NCBI GenBank assembly: GCA_024703915.1
Contig: CP087969.1
Span: 5,704,001 to 5,768,000 of the forward strand
Reading direction: 5' to 3'
DNA from: Massilia sp. H-1
GTDB taxonomy: Bacteria; Pseudomonadota; Gammaproteobacteria; Burkholderiales; Burkholderiaceae_D
Length of the DNA stretch: 64,000 bases
The notes below the pieces were generated by a model, which did not search any database, was not told where the DNA came from, and was given only the letters and a program-made list of their open reading frames with translations. The position numbers were made by a program, and so were the translations under genes. This document shows, piece by piece, positions 29,481-40,040 of the stretch (position 1 is its first letter; each line of letters begins with the position of its first letter).

Positions 29481-31986
29481 ATGAAAATCGCCACCCGCCT
29501 CAAGCTGATCGGCCTGTTCTTCACCCTGGTGGTGGCGATCGTCGGCGCCGTCCTGTATTCCACGTCGGAACGGGTGCGTCTGGAGTTGAACAAGAACCAG
29601 AGTGCCGACGAAGTGGTCAACGCGGTGACGGCCTTGCGCTATTTGTCGCTCGAGTACGGCTGGCGCAGCGAACAGCGGGTGGTGGCGCAATGGCATTTGC
29701 GTTCGGCCTCGCTGGCGCGCCTGCTCGACGCCTAAGCACGGTGTTCAGCGGTGCCGACGACGCGGCCAGCATCAGCGCCTTGCGCACCACCTATGCCAGC
29801 GTCGGCAAACTGTTCGATCTGCTGGTGGCGACCCGCGCCAGGGACGACGACCCGGTCGCGCTCGAACTGGCGGCGCGCCTGACCGGGCAAATATCGGGCA
29901 AGACCCAGGCCATGATCGGCGAGGCGATGGCCTTGTCCGAACGCAGCCGCCAGGGCGTGCTCGCCGCGCAGCAGCGCGAGCTGCGGGCCGTGATTGCCTT
30001 CGGCGCCCTGGTCCTGTTCATGATCGTGGCCAGCACCGTGCTGACCCTGCGCAGCCTGGTCCGGCCGCTCGAGCGCCTGCGCGAGGGCACCAGGCGGGTC
30101 GGCAGCGGCGATCTCGACTTCAAGCTGGGCTGGCGCAGCCGCGACGAGCTGGGCGAACTGGCGAGCGCCTTCGACGGCATGACGGACAAGCTCAAGCAGA
30201 GCACGGTGTCGCGGATCGAGCTGACCGGCGCAAACCGTGCCCTGCAATCGGAAATCATCGAGCGCGAGGCGGCCGAAAGAAAGGTCCACGCGCAGCTCGA
30301 ACGGCTCAATCTGCTGCAGCAGATCACCCGCTCGGTGGGGGAGCGGCAGGACATGCGCAGCATTTTCCAGGTCGTCATCCGCTGCCTGGAAGACCAGTTG
30401 CCGGTCGATTTTTGCTGCATCTGCCTGTACCAGCCTGGCCAGGCGGCGCTGCAAGTGAGTTGCGTCGGCTTGCGCAGTGCCCAGCTGGCCGAGGAATTCG
30501 CCATGGGCGAACACGCGCAGATTCCGATCGACAAGAATGGCTTGTCGCGCTGCGTGCATGGCGAGCTGGTGTACGAACCGGACATCATCGACGTCGATTT
30601 TCCCTTCCCGCTTGTCGGCTGGCCGGCATGGCGGCCCTGCGCGCACTGGTGATGGCGCCGCTGGTGGTCGAATCGACCGTGTTCGGGGTGCTGGTGACGG
30701 CGCGCCTGGCGCCGCAGAGTTTTTCCAGCGGCGAATGCGAGTTCCTGCGCCAGTTGAGCGAGCACGTGGCCCTGGCCGCGCATCAGACCCAGCTCTACGG
30801 CGCGCTCCAGCATGCGTACGAGGAACTGCGCCAGAGCCAGAAGACGGCGGTCCAGCAGGAACGCTTGCGCGCTGGGGCAAATGGCCAGCGGCATTGCCCA
30901 CGATATCAACAACGCCATTTCGCCGGTGTCCCTGTACACCGAGTCGCTGCTCGAGACCGAGCCCGGCCTGAGCGTCAATGCGCGCGCCAACCTCGAGATC
31001 ATCAAGCGCGCGATTGACGACGTGGCGGCCACGGTGGCCCGCATGCGCGAATTCTACCGGCCGCGCGAAGCCCAGGTGAGCCTGGTCGAGGTCGATGCCA
31101 ACCGCCTGATCCAGCAGGTATGCGACCTGACGCGGGCGCGCTGGAGCGACATGCCGCAGCAGCGCGGCATCGTGATCGGCATGCGCACCGAGCTGGCGGT
31201 GGGCCTGCCGCCGGTGATGGGTATCGAGAGCGAGCTGCGCGAGGCGCTCACGAATCTGGTCTTCAACGCGGTCGACGCCATGCCCGACGGGGGCACGCTG
31301 ACCTTGCGCACGCGCGTTGCTTAGGCTCCCCGCCCCAGGTGCATATCGAGGTCGGCGACAGCGGGGTGGGCATGGACGACGACACCCGCCGCCGTTGCCT
31401 CGAGCCCTTCTTTACCACCAAGGGCGAGCGCGGCACCGGCCTCGGGCTGGCCATGGTGTACGGCACCATCGAGCGCCATGGCGCCCGGATCGAGATCGAG
31501 TCGGGCAAGGGCCAGGGTAGCATCATGCGGCTGGTGTTCGAGCTGCTAGGCCAGCGCCGCCGCCGCCGCGCCAGCTGCAGTGTGGCCCGCAGCGCGCCGC
31601 TGCGCATCCTCACGGTCGACGACGATCCGCTGGTGCAAAGGGCGCTGCGCACGGTGCTCGAGAACGACGGCCATACGGTGGTGGCGGCCGATGGCGGCCA
31701 GGCCGGGATCGACCAGTTCCATGCCGCGCAGTTGCGCGGCCAGCCGTTCGCGCTCGTCATCACCGACCTGGGCATGCCCTATGTCGACGGGCGCCGGGTG
31801 GCATCGGCGGTCAAGGCCATGGCGCTTAGCCACGCCGGTGATCCTGCTGACCGGCTGGGGCCAGCGCATCGCCTCCGAAGACGACGTGCTTAAGCCGATG
31901 TGGACCGGGTGCTGAGCAAACCGCCCAAGCTGCTCGAATTGCGGGAAGCCCTGGCCGCCTGCGTACCTGACCGGGAAAACGTGTAA
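29481..31986 (+). CDS. hybrid sensor kinase: HAMP-GAF-HisKA-HATPase-REC (apparent frameshifts)
   Basis: About 830 residues after correction. TM1 (LKLIGLFFTLVVAIVGAVLY), a periplasmic helical region, TM2 (VIAFGALVLFMIVASTVL), HAMP (LVRPLERLREGTRRVGSGDLDF), a coiled coil, a GAF domain (LNLLQQITRSVGERQDMRSIF through VMAPLVVESTVFGVL), then the H box LGQMASGIAHDINNAISPVS and an ATPase with ALTNLVFNAVDAMPDGG, VGDSGVGMDDDT and GERGTGLGLAMVYG. A receiver domain follows (ILTVDDDPLVQRAL, VITDLGMPYVDG with the phospho-acceptor Asp, LSKP). It starts 7 bases after the binding-protein stop and overlaps the next gene by TAATG. Breaks at 29732, 30615, 30870, 31319, 31829 and 31888. Confidence 0.88.
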
Positions 31987-33625
31987 TGGATGCCGCAACC
32001 CCGATCCGGGTGCTGGTGGTCGATGACGAAGCGGCCCATGTGCGCGCCCTGTGCGACACCCTGGGCGCCCGCGGCTATGCGACGCAGGGCAGCGCCAGCG
32101 CAGAAGCCGCGCTGGAACTGATCGGGCGCGAACCGTTCGAGCTGCTGCTGGCGGACCTGATCATGCCGGGCACCGGGGGCATCGAACTGGTCAAGGCGGC
32201 GCGCGCTCGACCCGGACCTGGCCTGCATCATCATGACCGGGGAGGGCAGCATCGCCTCGGCAGTAGAGGCCATGCAGGTCGGCGCACTCGACTATATTCT
32301 CAAGCCGTGCAAGCTGTCGGCAATCCTGCCGGTGATGGCGCGCGCCCTCGAAACGCGGCAATTGCGCATCGCCAACGCCGCACTCGAGCGGCAAGTGCGC
32401 GAACATGCCGCCGCGCTGGCGGCCCTGAACGTGGACCTGGAACAGGCGCGGCGCGAGGCCGAGCGCTCGAACGAAATGAAGTCGGTGTTCCTGGCCACCA
32501 TGAGCCACGAACTGCGCACACCGCTCAACGCCATCCTCGGCTTTGCCCAGATCCTGAACTCGGAAACCCTGCCGTCCACCCCGGCCCAGAAAAGACCTTC
32601 GTCAGCCACATCCTGCATGCTTAAGCAAGCACCTGCTGGTGCTGATCAATGAAGTGCTGGACCTGGCCCGGGTCGAATCGGGCACCCTGACGGTATCGAT
32701 CGAGCCGGTGGCGCTGGGGCCGGTGCTGGCCGAATGCGCGGCCCTGCTGGCGCCGCTGGCCGACCGGCGCCAGATCACGCTCCATTTTCCGGCCGCGGTG
32801 ACCGCCCACGTGCTGTGCGACCGCATGCGACTCAAGCAAATCCTGATCAATATCCTGTCGAATGCGATCAAGTACAACCGCGAACGCGGCAGCGTCACGG
32901 TGATGTGCGCGCGGCGCGGCCGATGGCCTGGTACGGATCGGCGTGGGCGACACCGGCGCCGGCCTCGACAGCGCGCAACTGGCGCAGCTGTTCCAGCCCT
33001 TCAACCGCCTCGACCGCGACGCCGGGGTCGAGGAGGGCACCGGCATCGGCCTGGCGCTGACGCGCCACCTGGTCGAGCTGATGAGCGGGTCGATCAGCGT
33101 CGAGAGCAAAGTCGATGTCGGCACCACCTTCTGGGTGGACTTGCTTAGCCTGCGCCCAGCTCGCGCCGCCGGATCTGGCGGCCGCGCTTGCCGCATGGCG
33201 CGTCGGCCGCACCCGGCCCTCACGCACGCTCAGCACGCTGTTGTATATCGAGGACAATCCCGGCAACCTGCGTCTGGTCGAGGAAATCGTGCGCCCGCGC
33301 ACGGACTTGCGCCTGCTGTCGGCCGCCGAAGGCCATGCCGGAATTGCGCTGGCGCGCCAGCACCTGCCGCACGTGATCCTGGTCGACATTCATCTGCCGG
33401 GCATCGACGGCTTTGAAATCCGGCGCCTGCTGCGCGCCGATCCGCGCACCGCGCGCATTCCCGTGATCGCCATGACGGCGCGCGCCATGCCGAGCGATAT
33501 CGCACGCGGCAAGGAAGCGGGCTTCTACAGCTACCTCACCAAGCCGATCGATATCGACCTGTTTTCCTCGGTCATCGACCGCGCTGGCCGAGCAGGCCCG
33601 CAACGCGGACGATCCCCCGGCCTAG
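31986..33625 (+). CDS. response regulator-histidine kinase-receiver hybrid (apparent frameshifts)
   Basis: Three modules on one chain with no membrane segment, so it is cytoplasmic. The N-terminal receiver has IRVLVVDDEAAHVRAL, LLLADLIMPGTGGI and LDYILKPCKL. After a coiled coil comes the H box FLATMSHELRTPLNAILGFAQ, then NILSNAIKYNRERG, GDTGAGLDSAQLAQLF and EEGTGIGLALTRHLVELM. The C-terminal receiver has LLYIEDNPGNLRLVEE, ILVDIHLPGIDGFEI and SYLTKPIDIDLF. It probably takes phosphate from the kinase encoded upstream, with which it shares a TAATG overlap. Breaks at about 32208, 32590, 32617, 32925, 33144 and 33580. The stop at 33623 sits in gcctagca, itself a likely GCCGGC artefact; if so the protein continues to about 33692. 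Confidence 0.86.
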
Positions 33626-33780
33626 CACACCGGCCGCGCAGCAGGGTCCCGGCGTTTCGGTTTCGGCGGCCGACATGTCAATTGGGTATTGAAAGTCGGA
33701 CCCGACCGGTGGATACTAGGTCCGTGGCGCAACGCGGCACAAGTAAGGCAGGCACCCCATTCCCTCTCGCGGAGACATGT

Positions 33781-34546
33781 ATGCGCGCTTACCCGATTGT
33801 TCTTGCGGCCTTGCTCTGCATGCCTGCCGCCAGCGCCAACCCGGCCCAGCAGAAGACCTTCACCGTGGGCGTCGAGGATCTCGAGTACTATCCGCAGAAA
33901 TCGCACAAGGGCAATGAATTCATCGGCTTCGGGCGCAATTGCTCGACGCCTTCGCCAAGAGCCGTGGCTACAAGTTCGAATACAAGATCCTGCCCCTGAA
34001 CCGGCTGTTCCTGGAAAACCTGAAGAACCAGTCGCTTGACTTTCAGTATCCAGACAATAGTTATTGGGAATCGCAGTTGCGCAAAGGCGTCACCGTCCAT
34101 TACAGCAAGCCCGTCATGCCCTATGTCGACGGGGTCATGGTCCTGCCCGAAAACAAGGGGCGCGGCCTGGCCCGTTTCAAGGCGCTCGGCACCATGACCG
34201 GTTTCACGCCCTGGAATTATCTGGACCTGATCAAGCAGAAGCGCGTGACGGTGTTCGAAAACGACAGTTTCCTTGCCCTGCTCAAGCAGGTCTCGCTCAA
34301 GCGCTCGATGGCGCTTACATCAACGTGGAAGTGGCCAAGTACCAGCTGCGCGAAATGCTGCACCAGCCGGACTCCCTGGTGTTCGACCCGGATTTGCCGC
34401 ACACCAAGGATTTCTACTACTTCTCGTCGGTCAAACATCCCAAGGTGATCCAGGAGTTCAACACCTTCCTCGCCACCGAAGTCGTCCAATATGAGCAGAT
34501 CAGGAAGAAACTCGGCATCGAATCGTCCATCCACGCCGACAAATAG
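33781..34546 (+). CDS. periplasmic solute-binding protein upstream of kinase (apparent frameshifts)
   Basis: About 255 residues. Signal peptide MRAYPIVLAALLCMPAASANPA, then TFTVGVEDLEYYPQKSHKGNEFIGFG, LLDAFAKSRGYKFEYKILPLNRLF and LDFQYPDNSYWE, a family 3-type binding-protein layout (transporter substrate-binding domain). The later part has PYVDGVMVLPENKG, LGTMTGFTPWNY and FDPDLPHTKDFYYFSS. It is related to the protein at 36297-37078 (both have GVEDL.YYP, LPLNRL or LPINRL, FTPW and FDP.LPH). No transporter genes are near; the next gene is a histidine kinase 24 bases on. Breaks at about 33940 and 34310. Confidence 0.84.
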
Positions 34547-34570
34547 CGCCACCGGCCAGCGGCGGCAACG

Positions 34571-36300
34571 ATGATCCCGATGCGCGACTCGATCGCCACG
34601 CGGCTGCTGGCCATTACCTTTGCCATTTACCTGGTGGTGGCGGTGGCGGTCACGCTGGGCCACATGAAGTTCGAGTACGATCAAGCCAAGGAAAACATTC
34701 TCGCCGACCTCAAGGTGTTCCACACGACCTTTCAGCCCATCCTCTCGCAGATGGTATGGAGCATCAACCGCGACGCCTTGCACCGCACGGCCGAAGGCAT
34801 CGCCGAAGCGCCGACCATCGTTGGCGTGCGCATTGCCGCGAACGGGCTCGACGAGGTGGTGGTCGGCACCGTGCTCGACGGCCGGGCGGTCGCCGCGCCT
34901 AGGCCAGTGGCAGCGGCCAGGCCACCTTGTGGGAGTCGCCCGACCGGATCGGCCTGTTCGGGTATGAGTTCCCCATCATTTACAAGGTCGGTGACGGGCG
35001 CGAGGAAATGCTGGGCAAGGTGATCCTGTATTCCAGCACGAAGGTCGTCTTTCAGCGCGTCAAGTATGGCTTCATGGTCATCGTCGCCAATTCCATCATC
35101 AAGAGCATCGCCTTGTGGCTGATCTTTTACTGGCTCAGCAAACGGCTCTTGCGGCGTCCGCTCGATGCCCTCACCGACGCCGTGCACGACATCGATTTCG
35201 TCCATCTGCAGCCGATCGCCATCGGCCGCGGGGCGGGCGGGCGCAACGAACTGGTGGTGCTGGAAGAGGCATTCAACAGCATGATCGTCAAACTGCAAAG
35301 CGCCAGGGATGAATTGCGCGACGCCAATCACAGCCTGGAACGCAAGGTGCAGGAGCGCACCGAGCAATTGCGCGATGCGCTCGACGAGGAGCAGGCCGTC
35401 AGCCATGAACTGGAAGAACAGAGCAAGTCGCTGGACCAGACTTGCTGCGAACTGGAGGAAAGCAACCGCACCTTGCAGGCCGCCCTCGACGATCTGCATT
35501 GTGCGCAGGGGCAGCTGATTCAGTCGGAAAAGATGGCCTCGCTCGGCCAGCTGGTGGCTTGCGTCGCCCACGAACTGAATACGCCGATCGGCAATGCGCT
35601 GGTGACGGCCACCATCCTCGAGTCCGCCTCCAAGGACTTGCGGATCGCGATGCAGAGCGGCGAGCTGCACAAGACGGCGCTCAACTACTATATCGACAGC
35701 AATATCGCGATGTCGGAACTGATCAGCCGCTCGTGCGGCCGCGCGGCCGACCTGATCGCCAGCTTCAAGCAGGTGGCGGTCGACCAGACCTCGGAAAAGC
35801 GGCGCGTGTTCAATCTGCACAAGCTGGTCGAGGACAATATCGCCGCGCTGCGGCCCAGTTTTCGCCATGCGCCGTGGGTCATCGAGGTCGGCATTCCGGA
35901 CGAGATCAATTGCGACAGCTATCCGGGCCCGCTGGGCCAGGTCATCGCCAACCTCGTGCAAAACGCCGTGGTGCACGGTTTCGAGGGGCGCGAGGCTGGC
36001 CGCCTGACGATTACCGGCGCGCTCAAGGATGACATGATCGAACTGGTCTTTGTCGACGACGGCAAGGGCATGAGCGGCGACGTGCTGGCCCATATTTTCG
36101 AACCCTTCTACACCACCCGGCTCGGGCAAGGCGGCTCCGGCCTGGGTTTATCCATCGTACGCAATATCGTCACCGGCATCCTGGACGGCGACATGCATGC
36201 CTCGTCCGAACCGGGGCAGGGGACCCGCATCGTGGTCAGGATGGCGGCCAACGCGGGTCCCAAGGCGGGCCAGAACATGAAGGGCAGAGCCGAATCATGA
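34571..36300 (+). CDS. sensor histidine kinase between two solute-binding protein genes
   Basis: About 575 residues with one break at 34898 (GCCTAGGC for GCCGGC). TM1 is LLAITFAIYLVVAVAVTLG. A periplasmic region follows (ILSQMVWSINRDALHRTAEGI...GYEFPIIYKVGDGREEMLG), then TM2 (FMVIVANSIIKSIALWLIFYW), a HAMP-like segment and a long coiled coil. The kinase core has the His in LGQLVACVAHELNTPIGNAL, NLVQNAVVHGFEGREAG, VDDGKGMSGDVLAHIFEPFY and GQGGSGLGLSIVRNIVTG. It shares SFKQVAVDQTSEKRR with the kinase at 18423-20208, and both follow a solute-binding gene. The stop overlaps the next binding-protein gene by ATGA. No response regulator is adjacent on this side. Confidence 0.9.
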
Positions 36301-37078
36301 GGACAATGACATTGCTGTGGCTGAGCGCGGCGCTGGCGCTGGGGACTGCGGGCGGGGCTGCGGCGGCCGAGGCCGATGCGCCCCGGCAGCTCACCATTGG
36401 TGTGGAAGATCTCCGCTATTACCCTCTGCACTCGAGCAACAACGGCAGCGTGTTCTCCGGCTATGCCCGCGATGTGCTCGACGCCTTCGCCAAGCAGCAG
36501 GGCTACAGTTTCCGCTACGTCCCGCTGCCGATCAACCGCCTGTACGTCGCCTTCCTGGAAGGAGCGCTCGGTCGACTTCAAGTATCCCGACAACCCGAAG
36601 TGGAAGGCGTCCTTGCGCGCCTCCCTGCCGCTGGCCTACAGCACCCCGCTGGTGGTGTCGGAGGAGGGGGCGATGGTGCTGCCCACGCAGCTAGGCCGTC
36701 CGCTGCCTCAGATCAAGTCGCTGGGCACGGTCCTGGGCTTTACCCCGTGGCCGTATCAGACCGCGATTGAAAGCAAGGCGCTCACGCCGGTGGTGGACGA
36801 CACGCTCGACGTCTTGCTGCGCCTGGCGCTGGCCGGGCGGGTCGACGCCGTGTATGCGAACGTCGATGTTGCCAATTACCTGCTGGCCGAGAAGCTCCAT
36901 GCGCCAGGCGGCCTGGTCTTCGATCCGTCCTTGCCGCACGCGCGCAGCGACTTCCAGCATGTCGACCATCCGCTATCCCGGCGTGGTGGTCGAGTTCGAC
37001 GCCTTCCTGCGGCGCGAAACCCATCTGTTGCGCCAGCTGCGCAGCAAATACGAAATCAAAGGCCGCGCCGGGCCCTGA
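36297..37078 (+). CDS. second periplasmic solute-binding protein of the kinase unit (apparent frameshifts)
   Basis: About 260 residues. Signal peptide MRTMTLLWLSAALALGTAGGAAAA, then QLTIGVEDLRYYPLHSSNNGSVFSGYARDVLDAFAKQQGYSFRY, LPINRLYVAFLEG, DFKYPDNPKWKASLRASLPL, SLGTVLGFTPWPYQ and FDPSLPHARSDFQHV. It is homologous to the protein encoded before the kinase and probably arose by duplication. The start overlaps the kinase stop (ATGA). Breaks at about 36565 and 36960. With no permease in the region, it is most likely a ligand receptor for the kinase, by inference. Confidence 0.84.
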
Positions 37079-37240
37079 GCGTTCAGCGATTGTTCCCCAT
37101 GCAGCATGAATATAGTGGATTCGGGCATATATGCTCAATCCCCCGTCCTGCCTTGCGCAAACGGCTCAAGACTGGCCAGTCACGCGCCACTAAGCTCCCC
37201 CTCCATTACAAGTTGTTAACAACACCTCAGGGGGACATCA

Positions 37241-40040
37241 ATGAAACAGCAATGCAAGCAAACCACCATGGCCGCTGCCGTCGCACTGGCACTGGCCGCA
37301 CCGTATGCAGTGGCGCAGGACAACACCGACAGCCCGGTCGCCCGGGTGGTCGTCACCGGCACCAATCTGGAAGCGTCGACAGTGAAACCGCGTCGCCGGT
37401 GCAGGTCGTCACGCGCAAGGAAATCGAACAGAGCGGTGCGCAAACCGTGGCCGAGATTCTCGGCAATGTCGCCAGCAACGACCATGGCGCCATCTCCGAC
37501 CTGGGCGGCACCAATTCCTGGGCCAGCGGCGCCTCCGGCGTGTCGCTGCGCAATCTGGGCGCGACCGCGACCCTGGTCCTGCTCAATGGACGGCGCTTGT
37601 CCTCGTACGGCTTTGCCGACGGCCTGCAAGCGAACTTCGTCAACATCGACGCGATTCCGAGCGAAGTGATCGAACGCGTCGAGATCCTGAAAGACGGCGC
37701 CTCGGCGATCTATGGCTCCGATGCCATTGCTTAGAGCGTCATCAACATCATTACCCGGCGCGACTTCCGCGGCGTCGGCATCAAGGTGGCGGCGCAGCAG
37801 TCCACCAAGAACAGCTATCTGGACGCGGAACAGAAATTCTCCGTCACCGGCGGCCTCGGTGACCTCGACAAGGATGGCTACAACGTCTGGGCCCACGTCG
37901 AAGGCTTCCACCGGGTCGCCTACAAGGACCGCGACATCCACCAGTTCCTGCCCGACTGGTATGTGCGCATGAACCCCGAGCGCAACGCCTTGTCGACCGG
38001 CTCCGTGCCCGGCAACTACGTGGGCCGCTACCCGGCCAATTACAGCGACCCGGCACTGGCTTAAGCAAATCGATCAACACGGCAGCACCCGGCTGCGCGG
38101 CCGAAAACCTCAGCGGCGGGCTGTGCTTCTACGACTACTGGAAATACAGCGACGCGCGCATGCCGGCCGACCGCCTGACCTTCATGTCGGGCGGACGCAT
38201 GAAGCTGGGCGCCACCACCACCGGCTACGCCGAGCTGCAGCTGGCCTAAGCACGCGCGACGACTACCATACCGCGCCGCCGCGCAGCAATGTGAACGGCG
38301 TGGCGCTGTCGTGGTACGACTCGCTCAAAGGCCAGATGCAGTACTTCACCGACCCCAAACTGCCGGTCGGCCACGCCAGCAATCCGTACAGCTTCCCGAT
38401 CGGCCTGAACTACCGCTTCGCCGACCACCCGGAGATGTTCAAGAATGTCGGCTCCGCCAGCCAGTTCCGCGTGCTGGCCGGTCTCGAAGGCCAGGACATG
38501 GGCTGGGACTGGGATGGCGCCGTCGGCTTCATGGGATCGAGCGCGAAACAGCGCCAGCACCTGTACCACGACCGCTATGCCTATGCCGACGCGATCACCA
38601 GCGGCGAGTACAAGTTCGGCCAGCAGAACAGCCGCGAACTGCTCGAGCGGATGTACCCGGAGATGGGTTCGCACGGCCAGTACCGCCAGGCCTTCGTCGA
38701 TTTCAAGGCCTCGCGCGAACTGATGCAACTGCCCGGCGGCCCCCTGCAAATGGCGGCTTAGCTTCGACCTGCGCCACGAATCGTTCGAGCACAAGAGCAG
38801 CGACAACGTGCTGGCGGCGCGCATCGTCCAGTTCAGCGGCGTCTCGATCGCGGGTTCGCGCAATCTGGCCGCGGCCTTCGTCGAACTGGGCGCACCGTTT
38901 ACCAAGAACCTGGAAGGCAGTTTCGCCCTGCGCGGCGACAAGGCGATCCACGCGGCGGGCGCGGTGGTGCCGAAACTGGGCCTGAAGTACAAGGTGTCGA
39001 ACGCGTTCATGCTGCGCGGGACGGCCACCGAAGGCTTCCGTGCACCGAGCATTCCCGAGACCGGCAACGGCGGCGCTTCCTGGTTCAATAACGGCTACAC
39101 CGATCCGAAACGCTGCGCGGCAGCGACCGAGCTGCGCAACATCCTCAACACCGGCAACGCGGCCGACAAGAACAATGCGCTGACCGCCTATGCGCTGGGC
39201 TGCTCGGTCAGCTTCCCGGCCGCCGTGACACCCAATCCGGACCTGGAAGCCGGAGAAAACCAAGAGCTTCACGCTGGGCTTCGTGATGCAGCCGATCCGC
39301 GAGGTCAGCATCACCTTCGACTACTACAACATCAAGCGGCGCGATGAAATCGCCGTCAAGAGCGTCGACGAGACCCTGGCCAATGAAGACCGGATCGCGG
39401 GCCTGGTGCAGCGCGATGGCCTGAGCAGCCAGGACATCGAACTGGCCCAGCGCGCCAGCGAACTGGCCGGACGCACGGTCGGTTTCCCGATCGGCCCGAT
39501 CAAGACGATCGCCGCGCAGTACGAAAACCTCGGCAAGACGGCGGTGTCCGGCATCGATGTGGAAGTATCGAGCCGCTGGTCGCTCGGCGAATGGGGCAAG
39601 GTCAACGCCGGGCTCGAGATGAACCGCCAGCTGTCCTACCGTGGCTGGGATGCTTACGCCAACGCCTACACGGAGAACTATGTGGGCTTTCGCGGCACGC
39701 CGCGCATGATCGCCATCGCCAAGGCCAGCTGGGAACTGGGCAAGGCGAATCTGGGGCTGCGCGTGAACCACAGCAGCGCCACCAAACTGGGCTGGGGCTC
39801 GCTCGACAGCGCCAACTCGGTCGAAGGCTGCTGCTGCCGGCGGCGTCGAGGCCGATGCCTGCCGGATCGCTGCCGATACCACGGCCGACCTGTGGGGCAA
39901 GTACCAGCTGATGCAGAATACCTCGATCTCGGCCAACGTGTTCAACGTGTTCGACCGCAAGGATCCGGTGCAGATGCGTGCCGGTAGCGGCGTTCCGCTG
40001 CGCGCGCACCATCTTGCTGACCATGGAGCACAAGTTCTGA
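37241..40040 (+). CDS. TonB-dependent receptor, large-type (apparent frameshifts)
   Basis: About 930 residues after correction. Signal peptide MKQQCKQTTMAAAVALALAAPYAVAQ, a TonB-box-like stretch (ARVVVTGTNLE), then the plug (SPVQVVTRKEIEQSGAQTVAEIL, SLRNLGATATLVLLNGRRLSSYG, NIDAIPSEVIERVEILKDGASAIYGSDAIAGVINI). The barrel has TATEGFRAPSIPE, PNPDLEAEKTKSFTLGF and ends MEHKF with the expected terminal Phe. It is the large Ton-receptor type found next to peptide- or glycan-degrading enzymes. Its stop overlaps the start of a prolyl oligopeptidase gene (TGATG). Breaks include 37378, 37731 (GCTTAGAGC, in-frame stop), 38060, 38246, 38757 and 39255. Confidence 0.9.

Noticed and set aside
34732..36129. 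Open frame of about 465 codons on the reverse strand
   Set aside because: Exact antisense of a clear histidine kinase.
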